From positions 7,523,001-7,587,000 of the forward strand of contig NZ_CP121634.1 in the NCBI RefSeq assembly GCF_029714945.1: a stretch of DNA of 64,000 nt, given 5' to 3'. Shown here piece by piece: positions 54,720-63,920 of the stretch. Both the position numbers and the translations under genes were made by a program. Under the pieces are notes generated by a model. It ran no database searches and was not told the DNA's origin. It saw only the letters and a list, made by a program, of their open reading frames with translations. This DNA comes from Bradyrhizobium sp. CIAT3101 (lineage in GTDB: Bacteria > Pseudomonadota > Alphaproteobacteria > Rhizobiales > Xanthobacteraceae). Position 1 is the stretch's first letter, and each line of letters begins with the position of its first letter.

Positions 54720-56012
54720 CTATCCGCGGGCCAGCACGGCGGAGGCCTCGGCGACAAATTGCTTGGCGCCATCAGCGGGCGTCAGACGACCGAAGCCAAC
54801 CTGCTCGTTTACGCGCCGCAGCACGCTCTGGATCTCGCCGGCGCCCCGCGGTGGCGGCGGCGGCAGCGGCCCGACCTTGTCGCTGATCAGGCTGATGTAG
54901 TCGACCATGGCGCGGCCGAGGTCGTCGAGCGTCGGCGTCACGACGTTGCGCATCGCCGATGACGCCGGCACGCCGCGCTCGACACCAAGCAGCTTGGCGG
55001 CCTCAGTGTCGGCGACGAAGTAACTGACCAGCTGAACCGCCGCCTCGGCCTGTTTCGATTGTGCCGAGACGCTCCACATCATGGCCGGCTTCAGATACTG
55101 ACCGGGTTTCGCGCCTTGCCCGCCATCGGGGAACGTTGAGAGGCCGAGCTTGCTCTTGTTGATCGCCTGGAAGCCGACCAACTGGTTGGAGTGGGCAAAG
55201 GTCATGGCGATCTTGCCGAGCGACAGCAGGTTCGAATCGATCTCGCCGCGGTCCAGCGCCTGGGTATCCGGTGTGGCGCAGGCACCGCGCTTGCGCTGGT
55301 CGCTCCAGAACGCGAGCCACTCGGTCATGTCCTTGTCGTCGTAGCCGACCTTGCCTTCGCTCGTGTACAGCGACTTGCCGCGCTGGGCGAGCCAGACCTC
55401 GAGCAGCGGCTCGTTGCCACCGCCGTCTTCCATGCCCGTATAGCCATCGCGCTTGGCCGCCTTGGTGACCTCGGCTGCGAGATCGCCGATCTCGCTCCAC
55501 GTCATGTTCCAGACCGGCTCCTTCAGGCCGAGACTTTGGATCAGCCCCTTGTCGTAGACCATCGCCGTCGAGTTGAGGCCGAGGCTGACGCCGTAGATCT
55601 TGCCGTCGACCTTGCCGCTGTCGACCGCGGCCGGGCTGAAATCCGTCAAATTGAGCGTTTTCGGCACGTAAGCGTCGAGCGGCAGCAGGGCGCCCCGGCG
55701 GGCGTATTCGAAGATGTAGCGGTAATCCATCTGCAGCACGTCGGCCGCATTGCGACCCGCGGTTTGCGTCGCAAGCCGCGCCCAATAGTCGGTCCAGCCC
55801 AGCGATTCGCCGGCGATCGTCACGTCGGGATGGCCACTCGCATAGAGCTTGTTGACCTTGTCGGTGCGCTCCGCCCGTTCCTTGGCGCCCCACCAGAACA
55901 TGCGCAGCCGCGACTCCCGCGCCGCAGCGGGCAAGCCGCCGAGGCTCGCCAGCGTTGCACCGCCGATCCCGGCTCCGATCAATGAACGACGCGACAGCGC
56001 GAAGCCGCTCAT
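54720..56012 (-). CDS. sugar ABC transporter extracellular binding protein
   Basis: 430-aa family 1 solute-binding protein. The N-terminus has a Tat-type signal (LSRRSLIGAGIGGATLASLGG) with twin Arg, so export of a folded protein is likely. The mature part begins with RLRMFWWGAKERAERTD, typical of family 1. GGGAGGA precedes the ATG. First gene of the operon: binding protein, two permeases, two dehydrogenases. Sugar or sugar-acid ligand cannot be named. Confidence 0.92.
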   Translation of the reverse strand: MSGFALSRRSLIGAGIGGATLASLGGLPAAARESRLRMFWWGAKERAERTDKVNKLYASGHPDVTIAGESLGWTDYWARLATQTAGRNAADVLQMDYRYIFEYARRGALLPLDAYVPKTLNLTDFSPAAVDSGKVDGKIYGVSLGLNSTAMVYDKGLIQSLGLKEPVWNMTWSEIGDLAAEVTKAAKRDGYTGMEDGGGNEPLLEVWLAQRGKSLYTSEGKVGYDDKDMTEWLAFWSDQRKRGACATPDTQALDRGEIDSNLLSLGKIAMTFAHSNQLVGFQAINKSKLGLSTFPDGGQGAKPGQYLKPAMMWSVSAQSKQAEAAVQLVSYFVADTEAAKLLGVERGVPASSAMRNVVTPTLDDLGRAMVDYISLISDKVGPLPPPPPRGAGEIQSVLRRVNEQVGFGRLTPADGAKQFVAEASAVLARG

Positions 56013-56332
56013 GACGTATCCTCCCTGACCTCGTGTCGATCAAGCCGCGTGTGACCGGCCGATGACACCAGTTAACCGCTTGCCAACGCACGAGTTGCGT
56101 GACGTGCTTTTTTGCAAGCAACGAGAAGGTAGCGGCGCCATGTTGGCTTTGTCAAACGCGCGCTGGACGCCGCCACGTCACCTCGCGATGCACTGTCACG
56201 GAACCTCTCGATCCGCGCCTGGTCTGGTCGCGGTGCCCGCGCCAGCTTCGCACCAGCTTTGCGCCAGAAACTACCGCTGCGGGACGCCAGGGTCGTGCAG
56301 ATCCCGCAAACACAGCATTTCTGGTCCCCTTC
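56013..56332. other. divergent promoter region between the ABC operon and the TPR-glycosyltransferase
   Basis: 320 bases without a supported gene. The part near the ABC operon has GCACGAGTTGCGTGAC and a T6 run, possibly a repressor site. An in-frame extension of the TPR gene runs back through part of the region, but it lacks TPR pattern and has no good start. Confidence 0.35.
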
Positions 56333-59311
56333 ATGAACCGCCAAGAACGCCGGGCCGCGGCCAAGCAGTCCCATAAGGCCGCGCCGCAAAATCTCGCGGT
56401 CGCCAAGAGCCTGGAGGCTGCGAAACAGGGTCAGGCGCTGTTCAATCTCGGCCGTTATGCCGAGGCCCTCGAATGCTTCAACATATTCGCGAGGCTCAAT
56501 CCGAATGTCGCGCCGCTGTATCAGACGCGCGGGCTTTGCCTGCAGCGGCTGGGCCGGCTCGAGGAGGCGCAGGCCGACTTCGAGACGTCGATTGCGCTGA
56601 ACCCCATCGAGGCCGAGACGCACAAGAACCTCGGTACGCTTCATTCGCGATTTGGCCGGATGGAGCAGGCTTTCGCGAGCTTCGATCGCGCGCTCGCGCT
56701 TCGTCCGAACTTTTCCGCAGCGCTCAACGAAAAGGCGCGGGCGCTGTGGAGCCTGCAATTGCTGGACGAGGCTTTCGCGGCCTTCCACAAATCGCATTCT
56801 ATCGAGCCCGGCAATGCGGACACGATCTGGAATCTCGCGCTGCTGCAGATGCTGACCGGCGATTTCGAGCGAGGCTTGCCGGGGCGCGAAGCACGCTGGA
56901 AAGCGTCGTCCCTCGGCCTGCCCGATCGCGGATTCGCCCAAGCCTTCTGGCTTCGTGACCAGCCGCTCGAAGGCAAGACCATCCTGCTTCACGCCGACGA
57001 GGCCCTGGGCGATTCAATCCAGTTTGCGCGCTACGTGCCTTTCGTGGCCGCGCTCGGGGCTCAGGTCATCCTGGAAGTCAAGCCGGCGGTCCAGGCCTTG
57101 CTCTCGGGCGTCCCCGGCGTCGCACATTGTATCGACCGGTCGATGACGCCATCGCTGGCATTCGACCTGCACTGTCCGCTCGGCAGCCTGCCGCTGGCGT
57201 TCGGGACGCGGCTCGACACCATCCCGTTCGCGCAAGGCTTTCTGCCTGCGCCCGCGGCGGAGCGCGTGACAGCGTGGGAAGAGCGGCTGGGTCCCCGCAC
57301 GCGCTTCCGCGTCGGCCTGGTCTGGTCGGGAGATGCGGGTCACAAGAACGACCATAACCGGTCGATGTCGCTGCGCGCGCTGGCGCCGCTGCTGGATTGC
57401 GACGTCCAGTTCGTCTCCCTGCAAAAGGGCATCAGGGATCAGGACCGCGCCTTCCTCCACGAACGCCCTGATATCCTCGACCTGACGGAGCAGCTCACCG
57501 ATTTCACCGAAACGGCGGCGCTGGTCTCCTGTCTCGATCTGGTGATCTCGGTCGATACCAGCGTCGTGCACCTCACGGGCGCACTCGGCGCGCCGGTCTG
57601 GACCATGCTGCCGTTCAACCCGGATTGGCGCTGGCTGCTCAATCGCGACGACAGCCCATGGTATTCGTCCATGCGGCTGTTCAGGCAACCGGCACGAGAC
57701 GACTGGGCCAGCGTCGTGGATCACGTCCGGCACGCGTTGGAAGCTAAGGTTTCCGAATGGCATGCGGACACACGGCCAGCCCGGCTCGAGGCTTTACCCT
57801 CCACGCAAGAGGAAGCGCTCGTCTCAAATTACCTCGGCGATCAGCTCCGGCAGCTCAAGCGTACGGACGAGGCTCTGCTGCACTTCCGGCAGGCGCTGCA
57901 ACTGAATCCGCGATATTTCGAGGCCGCGGAGAATTGCGGCCGGCTGCTGCTCGATCTCGGCAGGCCGGCGGAAGCGCTGGACCAATTGGACGCAGCCGCG
58001 GCGTTGAATCCGAATTCCGCGAGCCTGTATCGGATCCGCGGCATCTGCCTCCAGGAGACGAACCGGCTCGCCGACGCGGAGGCCGATTTCGCGCGGTCCA
58101 TTGCGCTGGATGCGAGCGTGGCGGAAACGCACAACAATTTCGGCCTGCTGCATTGGAAGCTTGGCCGGACCGATCAGGCCTTTGCCAGCATCGATCGCGC
58201 GATCGCGCTTCGTCCGGATTTTGCCGCGGCGCTTGCCAACAAGGCCTGGATGTTGCTGGATCTGCAATTGCTGGATCAGGCATCCGCGGCGTTTCGCAAA
58301 TCGCTGGCGGTCGACCCGAACCGGGCGTCGACGGTTTTCAGTTTCGCGCTGCTGCAGCTGCTGACCGGAGATTTCGAGCACGGCTGGGCAGGGCGCGAAG
58401 CGCGCTGGAAGGCGTCGTCTCTCCGCCTCGCCGAACTCGGCTTTGCCCAACCGCTTTGGCATGGCGAACAGCCGATCGACGGCAAGACCATCCTGCTCTA
58501 CTGCGACGAAGGATTGGGCGACTCCATTCAGTTTGCACGTTATGTGCCGATGGTGGCGGCGCTCGGAGCTCGCATCATCCTGGGGGTCCGGCCTGCGATC
58601 CAGCAGCTTTTGACTGGTATCGCCGGGGTCGCGGAATGCACCAGCCGGGAAGCCGCGACATCGCTGGCATTCGACCTGCACTGCCCTCTCGGCAGCTTGC
58701 CGCTGGCCTTCGGGACGCGGCTCGACACCATCCCGTCCGCGCAAGGCTTCCTTCCTGCGCCCCCGGCCGCCCGCGTGGCGGCGTGGGAGGAGCGGCTTGG
58801 CTCCCATACGCGCTTCCGTGTCGGCCTGGTCTGGTCGGGAGATCCCGGTCACAAGAACGATCATAACCGGTCGATCGCGCTGCACGCGCTTGCGCCGCTG
58901 CTCGATTGCGACGTCCAGTTCGTCTCCCTGCAAAAAGGCGTCCGGGACGAGGACCGCGCCTTCCTCGACGCGCGCAAGGACATCATCGACCTGACAGAGC
59001 AGCTTACGGATTTCAGCGATACGGCGGCGCTGGTCTCCTGTCTCGACCTGGTGATCTCGGTCGATACCAGCGTGGTTCACCTCACGGGCGGGCTCGGCGC
59101 ACCGGTCTGGACGATGTTGCCTTTCAATCCGGACTGGCGCTGGCTGCTCAATCGCGACGACAGCCCGTGGTATTCGTCGATGAGGCTGTTCAGGCAGCCG
59201 ACGCGCGGCGACTGGGCCAGTGTCGTCGAGCGGGTCCGGAGCGAGCTGGTGACCATGGTTTCCGCATGGCAGCCGGGGCAGAAGCCGTCTTCGCGTCTAC
59301 CTGCCGAGTGA
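56333..59311 (+). CDS. TPR-glycosyltransferase with tandem internal duplication
   Basis: 992 aa built from two near-copies with a period of 503 residues. Each has TPR repeats (e.g. QGQALFNLGRYAEALECF, FGRMEQAFASFDRALALRP) followed by a GT-B C-terminal domain: RVGLVWSGDxGHKNDHNRS, VSLQKG, and DLVISVDTSVVHLTG before WTMLPFNPDWRWLLNR. That second part resembles the GT9/GT41-like domain of bacterial TPR sugar transferases. The start is the ATG before the basic QERRAAAKQSHK segment. It probably glycosylates a protein or envelope glycan; acceptor unknown. Confidence 0.85.
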   Translation: MNRQERRAAAKQSHKAAPQNLAVAKSLEAAKQGQALFNLGRYAEALECFNIFARLNPNVAPLYQTRGLCLQRLGRLEEAQADFETSIALNPIEAETHKNLGTLHSRFGRMEQAFASFDRALALRPNFSAALNEKARALWSLQLLDEAFAAFHKSHSIEPGNADTIWNLALLQMLTGDFERGLPGREARWKASSLGLPDRGFAQAFWLRDQPLEGKTILLHADEALGDSIQFARYVPFVAALGAQVILEVKPAVQALLSGVPGVAHCIDRSMTPSLAFDLHCPLGSLPLAFGTRLDTIPFAQGFLPAPAAERVTAWEERLGPRTRFRVGLVWSGDAGHKNDHNRSMSLRALAPLLDCDVQFVSLQKGIRDQDRAFLHERPDILDLTEQLTDFTETAALVSCLDLVISVDTSVVHLTGALGAPVWTMLPFNPDWRWLLNRDDSPWYSSMRLFRQPARDDWASVVDHVRHALEAKVSEWHADTRPARLEALPSTQEEALVSNYLGDQLRQLKRTDEALLHFRQALQLNPRYFEAAENCGRLLLDLGRPAEALDQLDAAAALNPNSASLYRIRGICLQETNRLADAEADFARSIALDASVAETHNNFGLLHWKLGRTDQAFASIDRAIALRPDFAAALANKAWMLLDLQLLDQASAAFRKSLAVDPNRASTVFSFALLQLLTGDFEHGWAGREARWKASSLRLAELGFAQPLWHGEQPIDGKTILLYCDEGLGDSIQFARYVPMVAALGARIILGVRPAIQQLLTGIAGVAECTSREAATSLAFDLHCPLGSLPLAFGTRLDTIPSAQGFLPAPPAARVAAWEERLGSHTRFRVGLVWSGDPGHKNDHNRSIALHALAPLLDCDVQFVSLQKGVRDEDRAFLDARKDIIDLTEQLTDFSDTAALVSCLDLVISVDTSVVHLTGGLGAPVWTMLPFNPDWRWLLNRDDSPWYSSMRLFRQPTRGDWASVVERVRSELVTMVSAWQPGQKPSSRLPAE

Positions 59312-59314
59312 TCG

Positions 59315-60094
59315 TCACGCTGATTGCCCCGCCGCCTCGAGAATGAGAGCCGCGATCTCTTCGGGATGCGAGATCAGCGCGAGATGACTCGCCTTCACCT
59401 CGATGGTCTTGGCACCCATCCGCTTGGCCATGAAGCGCTCGAGGTCGGGATTGATGGTGCGGTCTTCGGTCGAGACGGCGTAATAGCTCGGCTTCGACCG
59501 CCAGGCAGCATTGGTAGTCTTGCCCGCCAGCAATTCCTTGTGGAACGGCTCCTGCACCGCGTAGAGCACCTTGGCTTTCGCAGCCGGCAGGTCGCCGGCG
59601 AAGTCGCGCAGGAAAGCTTCCTCGGAGAGGCGGCCCTCGTCGCCGTCGAAGACGATGCCCGCGCTCGCCGGCGGCGTCGGAAAGGTCTTTGCGAGCGCCG
59701 TATAATCCTCGCCCGCGTCGGGCGCGCGTGCCGCAACATAGACCAGCGCTGATACGTTCGGATGCACGCCGGCCTCGGTCACGATCATCCCTGAGAAGGA
59801 ATGGCCGACCAGGACCGTCGGGCCGTCCTGCCGCGCCAGCACGCGCTCGGCGGATGCCACCGCTTCGGGCAGCGTCGTCAGCGGGTTCTGCACCGCTGTG
59901 ACGGTGAGCCCGGCCGCCTGCAGGCGCGGGATCACCTCCGACCAGCAGGAGCCGTCGGCAAACAGGCCGTGCACCAGCACGACGTTGCGCGCCTTCGGGG
60001 GCGCGGCGATGGCCGCGGACGCGCGTGTCGACAGCAGCGAAGCCGTCGCACCGGCGGCAAGGATGGTGGCAAATGTGCGTCTGGTCATGGTCAT
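59315..60094 (-). CDS. Tat-exported alpha/beta hydrolase
   Basis: 259 aa, paralogue of the hydrolase at 44.7-45.5 kb. Signal: MTRRTFATILAAGATASLL with twin Arg (Tat). Motifs: VLVHGLFADGSCWSEVIPRL, VQNPLTTLPEAV, elbow GHSFSG, and ASHLALISHPEE near the end with the catalytic His. The stop lies 4 bases from that of the TPR gene (convergent). Unlike its paralogue it has no adjacent LysR gene. A malonyl-CoA decarboxylase remnant follows upstream. Confidence 0.87.
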   Translation of the reverse strand: MTMTRRTFATILAAGATASLLSTRASAAIAAPPKARNVVLVHGLFADGSCWSEVIPRLQAAGLTVTAVQNPLTTLPEAVASAERVLARQDGPTVLVGHSFSGMIVTEAGVHPNVSALVYVAARAPDAGEDYTALAKTFPTPPASAGIVFDGDEGRLSEEAFLRDFAGDLPAAKAKVLYAVQEPFHKELLAGKTTNAAWRSKPSYYAVSTEDRTINPDLERFMAKRMGAKTIEVKASHLALISHPEEIAALILEAAGQSA

Positions 60095-60490
60095 GGCCTA
60101 TCTCCTGGTTCGGGCGTCATGGACCTGAATGCGGTCGCGCGAGGGGCTCTATGGGCTTGCAGCAAGGCATCGACCTCAGGCGACCGGACAATGGTGCCGC
60201 CGCGGGCAACGACCTCGTGGTCGGCCTCGATGCCGTCATTGTCATAGAGATAGTCGATCGTGATGCCGAAGGATTCCCCGATCCCACGAATAATTGTGTT
60301 GCCGAGCCCGTTGATCCGCTCGCGCGGCGCGCCGTTGCCGGGATGAAACCTTGCCACCGGGTCGGTGCGGTTTCCCCTGATGCCGGTCGCGTCAGATAGG
60401 CCGCACACGACCGCATCAGGACCGGGTCAGCGCGGCCGCCCTGCCGGCCGCCGCACAATCCCGCGCTGGCAGCAGCGCTGACAGCCGCGA
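60091..60490 (-). pseudogene. C-terminal remnant of malonyl-CoA decarboxylase
   Basis: The minus strand contains successive pieces of the malonyl-CoA decarboxylase C-terminus in different frames: an Ala-rich DCAAAGRAAAL piece, then VLMRSCAAYL, then DPVARFHPGNGAPRERI and SFGITIDYLYDNDGIEADHE. The family reads close to LMRLCAxYL, DPVARFHLGNGARLERINWL and LMVNYLYDLxxIExNHE. At least two frameshifts separate them and about the first two-thirds of the ~440-residue enzyme is missing, cut near the cyclase gene. Clearly non-functional. The match is made from remembered family motifs. Confidence 0.75.
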
Positions 60491-60503
60491 GAACGAGTGC
60501 GCC

Positions 60504-61301
60504 TCAATGCTCCACCCGGTACAGGCGCCACCGCGCCGGCACGCCCTTGAGCTGGTGGCTGCCGTGATCCCTGAGGCCGATCTGGGACTGCGCCGCGAGC
60601 AGATCCTTCACCGCGCGCGAGACCAGGACTTCGCCGGCGCGCGCCTTGGCGGCGATACGGGTGCAGATATGGAAGGCAAGGCCGACCATCTCGCCGCCGC
60701 TGATCGTGTATTCGCCGGCGTGCAGGCCGACCCTGATCTCGAGACCGAGCGTGCGCACGGCCTTTTGAATCGCGGTCGCGCAATTGATGCCGGCGGCAGG
60801 CGCCTTGAAGGTCGCGAGCACGCCGTCACCGGTCGTCACGACCTCCTTGCCACGCGCAGATTTCAGCTCCTTGCGGACCGCCGCGTAATACAGGCCCATC
60901 ACCTTGGTCCAGCGCGCGTCGCCGAGCTTTGCGGCCTTCGCCGTGGAGCCGACGATGTCGACGATCAGGATGGTGGCGAGCGCCTGCTTGAGATCGGCAC
61001 TGCCGTTGGCGGATTTGCGCCGGGCCGCGATGGCGCCGGTAAGCGGCTCATAATCATGGCTGCGCCGCCGCGCGATTGCGGACTTGGTGTAATCCTGGGC
61101 GCGCGCGGCGGTGCCGCAGCGGATCGTCTTCTCCTGCGGCAGACGCGTCCAGTAGACCTTGCGTCCCTTGCCGGCGCCCTGCACCTCCACGGCGCCCCAT
61201 TTCAGGAACACCGCCGAGCCGACCCGCCGCACGCACCATGCTTTCGAGGTGTATCCTGACACGTTCGACTGATGCAGGCCGATGCGTAGAAATTTGGGCA
61301 T
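60504..61301 (-). CDS. class III nucleotide cyclase with N-terminal WGR-like domain
   Basis: 265 aa. Residues ~1-85 are a basic, beta-rich domain with AWCVRRVGSAVFLKWGAVEV that recalls WGR domains. Residues ~105-265 are a class III cyclase: metal Asp in LIVDIVGST, second metal Asp in TTGDGVLATF, and AFHICTRIAAKA at the transition-state site (His where many have Asn, Arg kept). It is cytosolic. The start was chosen where the N-terminal domain begins; no strong Shine-Dalgarno is seen. cAMP production is likely; the role of the N-terminal domain is unknown. Confidence 0.75.
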   Translation of the reverse strand: MPKFLRIGLHQSNVSGYTSKAWCVRRVGSAVFLKWGAVEVQGAGKGRKVYWTRLPQEKTIRCGTAARAQDYTKSAIARRRSHDYEPLTGAIAARRKSANGSADLKQALATILIVDIVGSTAKAAKLGDARWTKVMGLYYAAVRKELKSARGKEVVTTGDGVLATFKAPAAGINCATAIQKAVRTLGLEIRVGLHAGEYTISGGEMVGLAFHICTRIAAKARAGEVLVSRAVKDLLAAQSQIGLRDHGSHQLKGVPARWRLYRVEH

Positions 61302-61429
61302 GAGTTTGCGGCCAATGGAAGGGCCGTTCGAGCTGGCCGGAATCGAGCGTACTTGGACATTGCCGCATTGGCAACGGGGCGGCTGCGACATGCCAATGCA
61401 AGCCGGAATCGGCTGCGCGGGAAAACGCT

Positions 61430-62545
61430 CTACATCACGCGACGAGACGGTCGAGATGAGCTGCCGAAAGCTTCCTCTTTTCGCGTTCGATAGATTGTGA
61501 CGACCTCGCGGCACGCCATGACGTTCAGCCGGAAGAAATTGAGATTCAATCGCTCCAGCTCGCCCGCCGTTATGCGGTAGTTGGCCGCTCCCAGGAACAG
61601 CAAGGCCATCGTTGTGGGCCAGGAGAAATCGAGAGACTTGGCCAGGATCAATGCCGGTTCGCGATCCTTCTCGATCAGTGCTCGTTCCGCAACGTCGATC
61701 GGCAGACGACAGAGCAACGATAGCGCCACGGCGGTCTCGTTGAACCTGAGGGAGTGAGCCAGTTCGAAGACCTTGTCTTCCGTCAGCTCGCCTCTCTCAT
61801 GCAGCTTCGCGACCGTGCGCTTGGCAGTGAAGTAATCCTTGGAGGCCGGACCGAACCTGGCGTGAATCGCTCCCGTGACGTCGGTGACGACGCGATCGAT
61901 ATGCGTCTCGATATCGGGACGTTCGTTCTGCAGCTTCCGCCGCACCTCTTCGGAGGCTTTCGCGATCAGCTGATGGAACAGGTGCCGGGGAATGTCCTTT
62001 CGGAGCCCCACCGATTCGGCGAGAATGGAATCGCCCTCCGACCGCCGCACCAAATGGAGAAAACCGGAATTGGAAAAATTCGCGCCGGCGTTCGATGCCA
62101 CCGAGGTAACGACCTCGGGAGACCCCCGCACCACCAGGACATCGGTCACTGCGGCAGGCACCGCCTGTCGCCTGGAGATTGCAAGGAGATGCTGCTGGCT
62201 CTTGCTCTTGGCGCAGGCGATCAGCGTCTCCGTGTCAAGCCGCTCCGACTGGCTGAGAATCGGCCACGCCACATCGATGCAGTCGTCGCTGGCCATCTGC
62301 CGCGTCAGAGCGTAAGGCGCGTTTGGGCTGCAGGCGAGCTTACCCGCCAGCCTCGCCCGCGCGCCGACCTCGATTTCCTGCGCAAGCCGGCCGATGACCT
62401 CGCCGAAGGTCCAGATCTGGTCCTCGGAATAGGTGCCCGCGATCAGAACATCGGCGGCATGCCATAGCGCCCGAAGACAACTCTCCGGATTTCCCTTGGC
62501 AACCGCCTCGTCCAACTCCGCCAGAAAAGACGCAGTGACAGCCAT
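61430..62545 (-). CDS. DUF2336 domain protein
   Basis: 371-aa all-helical protein of the alphaproteobacterial DUF2336 family. Features: HEAT-like pairs of helices through residues ~30-250 (e.g. LIACAKSKSQQHLLAISRRQ) and the conserved SEDVRRKL-like SEEVRRKL region, followed by a C-terminal helical bundle (LNFFRLNVMACREVVTIYRTRK). An earlier TTG start would add 12 residues. It lies between two nucleotide cyclase genes on the same strand. In Caulobacter such proteins link to signalling, but no function can be given here. Confidence 0.85.
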   Translation of the reverse strand: MAVTASFLAELDEAVAKGNPESCLRALWHAADVLIAGTYSEDQIWTFGEVIGRLAQEIEVGARARLAGKLACSPNAPYALTRQMASDDCIDVAWPILSQSERLDTETLIACAKSKSQQHLLAISRRQAVPAAVTDVLVVRGSPEVVTSVASNAGANFSNSGFLHLVRRSEGDSILAESVGLRKDIPRHLFHQLIAKASEEVRRKLQNERPDIETHIDRVVTDVTGAIHARFGPASKDYFTAKRTVAKLHERGELTEDKVFELAHSLRFNETAVALSLLCRLPIDVAERALIEKDREPALILAKSLDFSWPTTMALLFLGAANYRITAGELERLNLNFFRLNVMACREVVTIYRTRKEEAFGSSSRPSRRVM

Positions 62546-62729
62546 GAACGTGCTCGCAGCTCTGAAATGATCAAATCGCAAGAATGACCGTTACGAAACA
62601 AAGCGATCAGATCACTCCGCGCTTCAACACGAAGTAAACTCGTCCCTGTCTCGTGGAGCTGAGCTTAAAGTGCGCCTAATCAGATCGATCAAATTCGAAG
62701 CAATTCGCGGCCCCTGGTCGGGCTCGGCC

Positions 62730-63920
62730 TCAGCCTTGAAACGCAAACAGCTCGATCGGCTCGCTGAAACCGCGCACGGCATGCTGACCGACCCGCTCGA
62801 GCTCGAACTCCGGCGTCACCAGTTCGGCAAAATCCCGCGACAGCAGCACCGGCTTGCCGATCTGCTTGGTGAGCGTCTCGAGCCGCGAGGCCATGTTGAC
62901 GGCGGGACCGATCACGGTGAAGTCGAGCCGGCTGGTCGAACCGATATTGCCGTACATGACGTCGCCGACATGGACGCCGATGCCGTAGTTCAACGGCGCG
63001 CGACTGGTCGACTTGTTGCGCTCGTTCAGCGCAGCCATCGCCTGGCGCGCCTCGGTGACCGCACGCAGCAGATTGGCGCAGGCGTTGGGCTGGCTCAGCG
63101 GGAAGATCGCGAGCAGGCCGTCGCCGATGAATTTCAGGATCTCGCCGCCGTGCCGCGCGATCGGCTCGGACATCGCGTCGAAATAATCGTTGAGGAGATC
63201 GATGACGTCGTCGCGCGGCCAGTTGTCGGAGATCTTCGTAAAATCTCTGAGATCGCAGATCATGATCGCGGCGCGCACCGTCGTGCCGGTGCCGCGTCGC
63301 GTGGCGCCGGCCAGGATCAGCTCGCCGGCATGAGCGCCGACATAGGTCTCCAGCAGCGTGCGCGCCAGGCGGTTCTTGATGCGGATCTCGCTGACCAGCG
63401 CCAGCACCGGCAATACCTTCTTCAACGCGGCGACATGGGCGTCGTCGAAGCCACCGGGACGGTCGGTCGAGAACGTGATGAGATGGCGCTTGCCGAGCGT
63501 ATGATAGAGCGGCCAGGCCACATAGTCGGTCAGGCCCTTTGCCCGCATCTCGTCGTAGAGCGCGTGCTTGCGGCCGAGCGCGGGATCCCGTTCGAGATTC
63601 TCACGCACTTCGGTTGCCCCGTCGAACATTTCGTTGGCCGGACTGCCGATATACTCGGAGCGTCCCATAACATCGAAATCGACCCGCCCGATCTCGGCCT
63701 CACGCATGCCGTCGGACCACATGAAACGCGCCCCCAGCCATTGCGGATGCTGGATCCGGACGTGGAGCGTCGATCGCTTGAGCGGAATGCCCGCTTGCTG
63801 CAGGCGGATGCACATCTCCGCAAAGATGTTGTCGATGAAGCGCTGGTCCCGCGTGCCGTTGGTCAACCAGTCGACGACGCCGTCGGAGAGAGAGGCGGGA
63901 TTCATGTCTGGCGCGTTCAT
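62730..63920 (-). CDS. adenylate/guanylate cyclase
   Basis: 396 aa. The N-terminal ~190 residues are an uncharacterised domain (MWSDGMREAEIGRVDFDV, YVAWPLYHTLGKRHLITFST) common before rhizobial cyclases, possibly GAF-like. The catalytic domain has all canonical residues: metal Asp in MICDLRDFTKIS, substrate Lys and second Asp in ILKFIGDGLLAIFP, and Asn/Arg in GPAVNMASRLE. It should make cAMP. The ATG six bases after AGGG is used; an upstream ATG nine codons earlier is also open. Same strand as DUF2336 and the other cyclase. Confidence 0.88.
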   Translation of the reverse strand: MNAPDMNPASLSDGVVDWLTNGTRDQRFIDNIFAEMCIRLQQAGIPLKRSTLHVRIQHPQWLGARFMWSDGMREAEIGRVDFDVMGRSEYIGSPANEMFDGATEVRENLERDPALGRKHALYDEMRAKGLTDYVAWPLYHTLGKRHLITFSTDRPGGFDDAHVAALKKVLPVLALVSEIRIKNRLARTLLETYVGAHAGELILAGATRRGTGTTVRAAIMICDLRDFTKISDNWPRDDVIDLLNDYFDAMSEPIARHGGEILKFIGDGLLAIFPLSQPNACANLLRAVTEARQAMAALNERNKSTSRAPLNYGIGVHVGDVMYGNIGSTSRLDFTVIGPAVNMASRLETLTKQIGKPVLLSRDFAELVTPEFELERVGQHAVRGFSEPIELFAFQG

